This document shows, piece by piece, positions 49,664 through 56,070 of a DNA stretch of 58,380 nt. The notes under the pieces were generated by a model, which was given only the letters and a program-made list of their open reading frames with translations, did not search any database and was not told the DNA's origin. Every line of letters starts with the position of its first letter. Position 1 is the stretch's first letter. Location of the stretch: positions 1 through 58,380 of the forward strand of contig JBEKUX010000013.1 in assembly GCA_049514575.1 (NCBI GenBank), read 5' to 3'. Source of the stretch: BOG-1184 sp049514575. Lineage in GTDB: Bacteria > Fibrobacterota > Chitinivibrionia > Chitinivibrionales > Chitinispirillaceae. The translations under genes and the position numbers were made by a program.

Positions 49664-52600
49664 TTACGAGAGGTATTCCGCCTGCGGATGATGGATATAT
49701 ATCCCGAGGGTGGAGTGTTCGGGCACCATCTGGAACCGTTCCGTCAGCATGACGCCGAGCCGCTCTGTGATCGACATGATCTCAAACAGCTTTTTCTGCT
49801 CCTCAAGCTGGGGCATTCCCGGATACCCGAAGCTGTAGCGGCGTCCGGTGTTCTGCGGCAGACCCAGTCCTCGTATAATTTCAGCCGTTACCCGTTCGGC
49901 CAGGTCCTCGGCCAGGCAGCTTCCGAGGCCGTTGAGAAAATAACCGAGGCTGTAGCGGTTGTCTTTCGAAAAATAGTCCCTGACTTTGTCGCTTACTTGT
50001 TTACCGACAGTCACAATCTGCACTGCCAGCAGATCGCCTTCGGGCCGCAGATAGTCTGCGATCGAACGGTTGTTTTTCCCCGACATGCGCGGGAACGTAA
50101 ACGAAGAAAGCTCGGTATGGAAATCCGACGAGTCGAGGAGGATGACCTGCTCCCTGTCGGTTATGACAGGGAAAAAGCCGTACAAACCTTCGGGCCCGAG
50201 AAGCGACTCTTTATCGATCACTTTCCGCAGGTTCGCCAGAACAGGGGCGAACTCCTTTGCGGCCGCTTCCTCATACGCATCGGGAGGCAGTTTTCCGCCG
50301 CCCCACCAGGCCTTGAAAAGCCGCTCCGTATCGATTGTATCAAGCAATGTTTCCGGTTTCCAGCGCAGGACGGCGCTCGTGCCGTAAAACGGCGGCTCAA
50401 GAGAATCGCCATACACAAGCGGTTCCGGTACCGCCAGCGCATTTTCGTTTCTGTTTTTTGCAAACGACGGCGACTTCGTCGGGTGCACGGCAATTGCCGC
50501 CGTACCCGACGAAGTCGCCTGCTTTACTTTTTCTATGGTCCTTGCCGCTTCAAACGCGTCTCGGCAATAATAGACATTTCCCCGGTACGCAATCCCGTCT
50601 TCGAGCTTAGCGATGCGCGCCGCGAAATCGCGGCTCACCGCAGCGCCGCCGATGAGTACCGGCACGGTTATGCCCCGGCGCGCGAACTCGCGCACGCACT
50701 CGCCCATTTCGCGCGACGTGGTGACGAGAAGCGCCGACAGTCCCACGGCATCGGGTTTGTGTTCCTGCACAGCCTTGACAATCGCCGCACATTCGACCTG
50801 CTTGCCGAGGTCGACCACCTCGAACCCCTGGTTGCGCAGGATCGAGCCGACCAGGTTTTTCCCGATGTCGTGCACGTCGCCAAACACGGTCGCGAGTACG
50901 ATTTTCCCTTTGTTCTGCGCCGACCCGCCTTTCAGGTGCGGCTCCAGCGCTGCGATTGCCTCGCGCATGACCTCGGCCGCCTGCAGCACGAACGGCAGGA
51001 TCATTTTTCCTGCAGCCATGCGCTCGCCCACTTCGGCCATTGCCGGAAGCAGGACCGTGTCCAGAATAGCGCGGGCAGGTACTGTTTTCAGCAGATCCGA
51101 GAGCGCAGCCGGCAATTCGCGGCGGTCGCGTTCCAATATGGCATGATGAAGTTTTTCCTCAGGGGTCATGTGCGCGGCAGTCCGCGGCGGCCGCGGCTTT
51201 TCCTTTGCTGCACCGTCTATTGGCGCTGCCCTGTTTTCGAACCAGCGGATGAAATTCTGCAACGCGCCGGCCGACCGGTTAAAAAGCAGTTCCTCACAGA
51301 GCTTCCACAAAGCAGGATCGTAGCCGGTTATATCGTCACGATGTAAAGGATTGAATATCGCGGCATCAAGCCCGTGCTCAACGGCGTGGTGGAGCATCAG
51401 GTTGTTCAGCACACGGCGGGCCGGCGGTGAAAACCCGTACGACACGTTACTGATCCCCATGACCGTGCGCACGACGGGCATCTCCATTTTGATGCGCCGC
51501 AGCGCCGCAAGGCTCTCAGCGGCCGCGCCCGCGTGCGCAGGATCGCCTGTCGCAAGTGTAAATATCAGGGGGTCGATATACACGAAGTGCTCCGGCAGAC
51601 CGAATTCGTCGCATGCCAGATCGCGCAGCTTCCGGGCAAGGTTGATTTTGCGTTCCACGGTCTGCGCCATGCCCTGGTCGTCGATGGTAAGCGCAATGAC
51701 CGGGCAGCCGAAATCACGCGCAAGCGACAGCACCATCCGTGCCCGTTTCCCGTCTTTTTCGAGGTTGATCGAATTAAGGAGCGCACTTCCCGGGCACGCT
51801 TTCAGCGCCGCTTCCATTACTTTAATATCTGTGGTATCGATCGAAAACGGCACCTGGACACGGTCGGAAAGGAACGAAACCAGCGTTTTCATGGAATCGG
51901 CCTCATCGTCCCGCTCGTTTACCGCCACGCAGAGATCGAGCAAAGCACAGGTACGGCCGGCCTGTTCGAGCGCCAGACCGTTGAGATCTTCCCAGTTGCG
52001 CGCAAGCACAAGCTCTTTTGTTTTTTTCGACCCCTGCGTGTTGAGGCGCTCGCCGATGATGACCGGCCGCGCAATTATTTCGAGATTTACGCCCGATATT
52101 CCGGTAGCGCAGAAACAGGCCTTCGGCGGCGGCACGGCCATTCGATCGCCGACTTTTTTTCCCTTCAGCCGCCTGCTGAGCTCGTGGATATGGTCGGGCG
52201 TGGTGCCGCAGCAGCCGCCCACGATCGCCAGACCTTTCTGAATGACCAGCGGCGCGCACACGTCGGCGAACTCGACTGGTCCCATTTTGTAAACAGCCGC
52301 ACCGTCGATATTCACCGGCATCCCGGCATTCGCCTGCATGGCGATCGGCAGATCGGTAAGCGTCAGCAGCCGCTCGATAAGCGGCGCCATTTCGCCGGGA
52401 CCGATACCGCAGTTGAACCCCACAGCGTCCGCGCCCATCGAGGCTGCGGCGCCGAGAAACGCCTGCGGGTCGCTGCCTAAAAGCATGCGGCCGTTTGCGT
52501 CCATGGTGACCTGGACCTGTACCGGTACTTTACTGTTGCGTTTTCCGAACAGCCGGTGTATCCCGTATAAGGCGGCCCGGACTTCAAGCAGGTCCTGCGC

Positions 52601-53095
52601 GGTCTCGATAAGCAGGAGGTCAACGCCGCCGTCAATAAGCCCGCAGGCCTGGGCCTCGAAAATATCGGCAAGCGCGTCGAATGAAGCGCCGGACAGGGTC
52701 TTCTCTTTGGACGAAGGAAGAAAACCGGTAGGTCCGAGAGACCCGCAGACGCAGACGTGCCTGCCCGCGGCAACGGCCTGGTCAACGACATGACGCGCAA
52801 GGGCCGCGCCGGCCATGTTGATCTCGTATACTTTCCCGGTCAGACCATTTTCCGCCAGCTTCGGACCGTTCGCGCCGAGGGTGTTGGTTTCGATGACATT
52901 GGCGCCGGCCTCGACGTACTCCTCGTGGATCTTACGGACCGCGTCAGGCCTTGACAAATTTAATATCTCATTGCACCCCTGGCGGCCCCCAAAATCGGCC
53001 GCGCCGAGTTCTGTCTTCTGCACCTGCGTGCCGAACGCGCCGTCAAAAATGACCGGTACCCTCTTTTGGATCAACTCTTTATATGAGCATGACAT
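49664..53095 (-). CDS. metH: cobalamin-dependent methionine synthase
   Basis: 1143 residues from the ATG at 53095 (a GTG 7 codons upstream is possible; neither has a good ribosome site). Four modules: homocysteine-binding barrel (~1-315; DGAFGTQ, zinc Cys in FNCGIGP and VGGCCGTT); folate-binding barrel (~335-590; IIGERLNTQGSKK, SLINSIN-like ALLNSINLE); cobalamin domain (~635-850) with DVHDIGKN (His coordinates Co); SAM-dependent reactivation domain (~900-1143; YRPEGD-like YLRPEGD, YSFGYPGMPQLE). It transfers methyl from CH3-THF to homocysteine. The linker before the activation domain contains a long palindrome. Divergent from the cooC/core-MetE operon. Confidence 0.96.
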   Translation of the reverse strand: MSCSYKELIQKRVPVIFDGAFGTQVQKTELGAADFGGRQGCNEILNLSRPDAVRKIHEEYVEAGANVIETNTLGANGPKLAENGLTGKVYEINMAGAALARHVVDQAVAAGRHVCVCGSLGPTGFLPSSKEKTLSGASFDALADIFEAQACGLIDGGVDLLLIETAQDLLEVRAALYGIHRLFGKRNSKVPVQVQVTMDANGRMLLGSDPQAFLGAAASMGADAVGFNCGIGPGEMAPLIERLLTLTDLPIAMQANAGMPVNIDGAAVYKMGPVEFADVCAPLVIQKGLAIVGGCCGTTPDHIHELSRRLKGKKVGDRMAVPPPKACFCATGISGVNLEIIARPVIIGERLNTQGSKKTKELVLARNWEDLNGLALEQAGRTCALLDLCVAVNERDDEADSMKTLVSFLSDRVQVPFSIDTTDIKVMEAALKACPGSALLNSINLEKDGKRARMVLSLARDFGCPVIALTIDDQGMAQTVERKINLARKLRDLACDEFGLPEHFVYIDPLIFTLATGDPAHAGAAAESLAALRRIKMEMPVVRTVMGISNVSYGFSPPARRVLNNLMLHHAVEHGLDAAIFNPLHRDDITGYDPALWKLCEELLFNRSAGALQNFIRWFENRAAPIDGAAKEKPRPPRTAAHMTPEEKLHHAILERDRRELPAALSDLLKTVPARAILDTVLLPAMAEVGERMAAGKMILPFVLQAAEVMREAIAALEPHLKGGSAQNKGKIVLATVFGDVHDIGKNLVGSILRNQGFEVVDLGKQVECAAIVKAVQEHKPDAVGLSALLVTTSREMGECVREFARRGITVPVLIGGAAVSRDFAARIAKLEDGIAYRGNVYYCRDAFEAARTIEKVKQATSSGTAAIAVHPTKSPSFAKNRNENALAVPEPLVYGDSLEPPFYGTSAVLRWKPETLLDTIDTERLFKAWWGGGKLPPDAYEEAAAKEFAPVLANLRKVIDKESLLGPEGLYGFFPVITDREQVILLDSSDFHTELSSFTFPRMSGKNNRSIADYLRPEGDLLAVQIVTVGKQVSDKVRDYFSKDNRYSLGYFLNGLGSCLAEDLAERVTAEIIRGLGLPQNTGRRYSFGYPGMPQLEEQKKLFEIMSITERLGVMLTERFQMVPEHSTLGIYIHHPQAEYLS
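50469..50519. repeat. palindromic element inside metH linker
   Basis: GGCGACTTCGTCGGGT and ACCCGACGAAGTCGCC are perfect 16-bp inverted arms 19 bp apart; the spacer itself contains the palindrome CGGCAATTGCCG. It lies in frame in metH, encoding about residues 859-876 (QATSSGTAAIAVHPTKSP) between the cobalamin and activation domains, where family members have a variable linker. Confidence 0.75.
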
Positions 53096-53118
53096 TTGGA
53101 TTGTAAAATATATCACGT

Positions 53119-53134
53119 AGGGGCAATTGCCCCT
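53119..53134. promoter_or_regulatory. 16-bp perfect palindrome in the divergent metH/cooC promoter
   Basis: AGGGGCAATTGCCCCT is a perfect palindrome placed 24 bp before metH and 52 bp before the first cooC gene. It shares the core GGCAATTGCC with the palindrome in the metH linker. Position suits an operator controlling both directions, but it may be one more copy of a dispersed repeat. Confidence 0.4.
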
Positions 53135-53185
53135 GCAATGCGGGGAACGCCCGGAAGATTTTAGTATTAATGTATTTTTGAAGTC

Positions 53186-54028
53186 ATGCGTGGTCTTAAA
53201 ATCGCAATCTCGGGCAAAGGCGGGGTGGGCAAGTCAACGGTGGCCGCAGTGTGGTCGCGCCTGCTTGCGGAGCAAAACCTTCCGGTGTATGCAATTGACG
53301 CGGACCCGGACGCCAATCTTGCGCATGCGCTCGGAATGCCGAAACATATCGCCGATACCCTCAAACCGCTGGCCGCCGATGACGAACTCATCGAACAACG
53401 GACAGGCGCCAGGCGCGGAAGGACGGGCCAGATCTTTTCACTCACGCCCGACGTCGCCGACATCGCGAAAAAATATGCGGTGCAGTGGAAGGGTGTGCAG
53501 GTAGTGGTCCTCGGCGGCATTAAAAAAGGCGGCGGCGGCTGCGCCTGTCCGGAAAGCGCGCTGCTCAAGAGTCTGGTGCGGTATCTCATCCTGCATGAAA
53601 ATGAAATCGTGATCCTTGACATGGAAGCCGGCATCGAACATCTCGGCCGCGCAACCGCTACCGGAGTGGATGCGCTGGTTGCCGTGACCGAACCTGGAAC
53701 GCGCAGTCTGGAAACCGCTTTGCATATACAACAATTGGCCGCTGATATCGGCCTGTCCGGACGTTTTTTTATGCTCCATAATAAAGTCAGAGACGCCATT
53801 AAATCCGCCGAAGCCGTAAAAGCCATTGGTCCCGATGTCATGTCACTGGGAACAATCCCGTACGATGAACGGTTCATTACTGCCGATGAGGAACGGAAAT
53901 CGATTTTCGATCTTGCGGATACTTCGGATACTTCGGATACGAAGGATTTACTCATTCCATTCAAACGGTCGCTCGAAAAACTGACCGCGGCAGCCGCTGC
54001 CCGGCCCAAAGCAACAGAAGGAAAATGA
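53186..54028 (+). CDS. CooC-type ATPase (first copy)
   Basis: 280 residues. MinD/CooC P-loop NTPase: deviant Walker A GKGGVGKST (10-18), IDADPDAN, and the CooC metal-binding CxC motif CAC at 119-121 (GGGGCACPES). CooC proteins insert nickel into CO dehydrogenase or act as reductive activases of corrinoid proteins in the acetyl-CoA pathway. C-terminal ADTSDTSDTKD is encoded by a 9-bp tandem repeat. Its stop overlaps the next gene's ATG (ATGATG), so translation is coupled to the core-MetE-like gene. No CODH/ACS genes are in the window. Confidence 0.88.
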   Translation: MRGLKIAISGKGGVGKSTVAAVWSRLLAEQNLPVYAIDADPDANLAHALGMPKHIADTLKPLAADDELIEQRTGARRGRTGQIFSLTPDVADIAKKYAVQWKGVQVVVLGGIKKGGGGCACPESALLKSLVRYLILHENEIVILDMEAGIEHLGRATATGVDALVAVTEPGTRSLETALHIQQLAADIGLSGRFFMLHNKVRDAIKSAEAVKAIGPDVMSLGTIPYDERFITADEERKSIFDLADTSDTSDTKDLLIPFKRSLEKLTAAAAARPKATEGK

Positions 54029-55092
54029 TGAACAAGCCCTCCCCTTTTCTGGCAACCGCCATCGGCAGCCTGCCCCATGCGTCGCCCGACGAAGCCGTGC
54101 GCGTCGTGCTCCGTTCCATCCCCGAATGCCCGGTCTGGCCCCAGCTCCCGAAACGGGGTTTCCGCGAACAGATGGAAATCCAGTACAGCGAAGGAATGCC
54201 CTGCACAGTCCTTGACGAAGCAAAGGGACGCATGCATTTTGATACCGGCGACGACAACCTGACCGCGGCGGCCGTGGGGATGTTTTACGAAAAGTATATG
54301 GCTGCCGAGGAATCGGACGACTGGTCGTATTTCGCCATCTCTCCCGAATTTTCCGCCGGCATTTACGCGCTCGAAAAAGCCATTTCCGCAGGAGGCCCCA
54401 AACGCAAATGGGTCAAAGTGCAGACCACAGGGCCCTTGACCGTCGGCCTTTCGGTCGTGGACCAGAACAAGCGGGCGATCTACTACAACGAAATGTTCCG
54501 CGACGTACTGGTTAAAACCGCGATAGCAAAGTGCCGGTGGCAGATCAAGAAATTCGCCCCGTTCGCGGACAGTATCATCTGCTTTGTCGACGAGCCGATC
54601 CTTTCGGCCTTCGGCTCCTCGACCTACGTATCGGTCGTCCGCGACGATGTCGTAGCGATCCTTTCGGAACTCGTCACCGCCATCCACGCCGCCGGCGCGC
54701 TGTGTGGCGTGCACTGCTGCGGCAACACGGAATGGCCGATCCTCATGGATGCAGGAGTCGATATCATCAATTTCGATGCGTTCGGGTTCGGCGAATCGAT
54801 TGCGCTTTATCCCGGCCAGGTAAAAAAACACCTCGAAACAGGCAGCTATCTGGCATGGGGACTGGTGCCGACCTCGGAAAAAATCACTGAACAGACCGTG
54901 GACTCTCTTGTCAAACATTTCGACGGTCTTCTTGAAAACCTTGCAGGCAAAGGGATCAGCCGCGACCTGGTCCAGAGGCAATCGCTTATAACGCCGTCGT
55001 GCGGCACCGGTTCGCTTCGGCAGGACCAGGCCGAGAAAGTCTTCGACCTTCTCGGGAAAACTTCAAGCACGCTGGCTTCACGGGTTCAATAG
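54025..55092 (+). CDS. core-MetE-like methionine synthase (corrinoid-dependent methyltransferase)
   Basis: 355 residues, about half of MetE: only the C-terminal catalytic barrel. Opens ATAIGSLPHASPDEA, with zinc ligands H230, C232 (HCCGNTEW) and C326 (TPSCGTGS), and the D/E-rich FVDEPILSAFGSS region. The MetE N-terminal half that binds triglutamyl-folate is absent, so the methyl donor is probably a methyl-corrinoid protein, as shown for core-MetE enzymes of Dehalococcoides and archaea. Sandwiched between two CooC genes, which suggests a corrinoid iron-sulfur protein as partner. UroD/MtaA-like methyltransferase is the alternative, but the zinc motif and SCGTGS end favour core-MetE. Confidence 0.85.
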   Translation: MMNKPSPFLATAIGSLPHASPDEAVRVVLRSIPECPVWPQLPKRGFREQMEIQYSEGMPCTVLDEAKGRMHFDTGDDNLTAAAVGMFYEKYMAAEESDDWSYFAISPEFSAGIYALEKAISAGGPKRKWVKVQTTGPLTVGLSVVDQNKRAIYYNEMFRDVLVKTAIAKCRWQIKKFAPFADSIICFVDEPILSAFGSSTYVSVVRDDVVAILSELVTAIHAAGALCGVHCCGNTEWPILMDAGVDIINFDAFGFGESIALYPGQVKKHLETGSYLAWGLVPTSEKITEQTVDSLVKHFDGLLENLAGKGISRDLVQRQSLITPSCGTGSLRQDQAEKVFDLLGKTSSTLASRVQ

Positions 55093-55101
55093 GAATCTGT
55101 C

Positions 55102-55866
55102 ATGACCACCATTGCGTTTACCGGAAAAGGCGGCGTGGGAAAAACCACCCTCGCTGCGCTCGCCGTGGAGTGGCTCATTGCGCACGGCCGGATGCCGGTG
55201 CTGGCAATCGATGCCGACAGCAACGCCAATCTGAACGAGCTTCTGGGCGTATCGTTCAGCGCGACCGTGGGCGGCATCCGCGAACAGGCCCGGACGGTCA
55301 TAAAGGGAGACCCTGCGCTTTCCAAACAGGAATACCTGTCGCTGCAGCTGCAGCGGGCGCTGGTTGAGCAGAAGGGGTTCGATTTCCTTGTCATGGGCAG
55401 GCCCGAAGGCCCGGGCTGCTACTGCTACGCGAACAATACGCTGCGCGACAGCATCGCGAAGCTCTCCACTGCCTATCCGTACCTTGTCGTGGACTGCGAA
55501 GCCGGGCTGGAGCATATTTCACGGCGCACCCTGCTTTCCATAGACTGGCTCATCACGGTCTCAGACCAGTCGCTGCGCGGTCTGCGCACCGCAGTGCGTA
55601 TCGACGCATTGCTGGAAGAGATGAAAACGCGCGTGGCGCACCGGGTAGTGCTCGTGAACCGCGCTTCGCGGGGAAAAGCAATCCTTACGTCCGAACAGTC
55701 TGCAGCGCTTTCGGGAAGCGATTTCGAGTGGATCATGGCCCTGCCTGAAGATCCGGCAGTCACTGCCATGGACGCCCACGGAGGAACTATTGCCTCTGTT
55801 CCAGAAGGAAGTTTGATACGGAAGGCGATGGACGGTCTGATGGAGCGATTAATAAACGAGAGCTAA
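55102..55866 (+). CDS. CooC-type ATPase (second copy)
   Basis: 254 residues. Classic CooC: GKGGVGKTT (8-16), IDADSNANLNELLG, and MGRPEGPGCYC with CxC at 106-108, followed by NNTLR. Dimer-bridging cysteines suggest nickel or redox-linked ATPase activity for CODH/ACS or corrinoid activation. Clearly different from the first CooC (different insert and spacing before CxC), so the two probably serve different partners. Nine bp after the core-MetE gene; ribosome site TAGGAATCTGTC. Confidence 0.9.
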   Translation: MTTIAFTGKGGVGKTTLAALAVEWLIAHGRMPVLAIDADSNANLNELLGVSFSATVGGIREQARTVIKGDPALSKQEYLSLQLQRALVEQKGFDFLVMGRPEGPGCYCYANNTLRDSIAKLSTAYPYLVVDCEAGLEHISRRTLLSIDWLITVSDQSLRGLRTAVRIDALLEEMKTRVAHRVVLVNRASRGKAILTSEQSAALSGSDFEWIMALPEDPAVTAMDAHGGTIASVPEGSLIRKAMDGLMERLINES

Positions 55867-56070
55867 AACGACCTTACTTTAATCATAACAATGTGTTGCT
55901 GCTATGCTTCTCAAGCGAATACACTATCTGAAAATAAAAATAAAAAAAATGACAAGAAAAGATATTATACTTATATTATAATAATATGAAGGGGATAAAA
56001 GACATTTTCTAACAAACCATTCTTCTCCTCACAACGAAAATTGTTTTCTCTCCATGAACTGAGGTAGATG

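Noticed and set aside
49688..51346. 552-codon plus-strand frame opposite metH
   Set aside because: Arg/His-rich translation typical of antisense to a GC-rich gene; metH on the other strand has all family motifs.
53167..54981. 604-codon minus-strand frame opposite cooC/core-MetE
   Set aside because: Spans two well-supported genes on the plus strand; low-complexity Ser/Arg-rich content.
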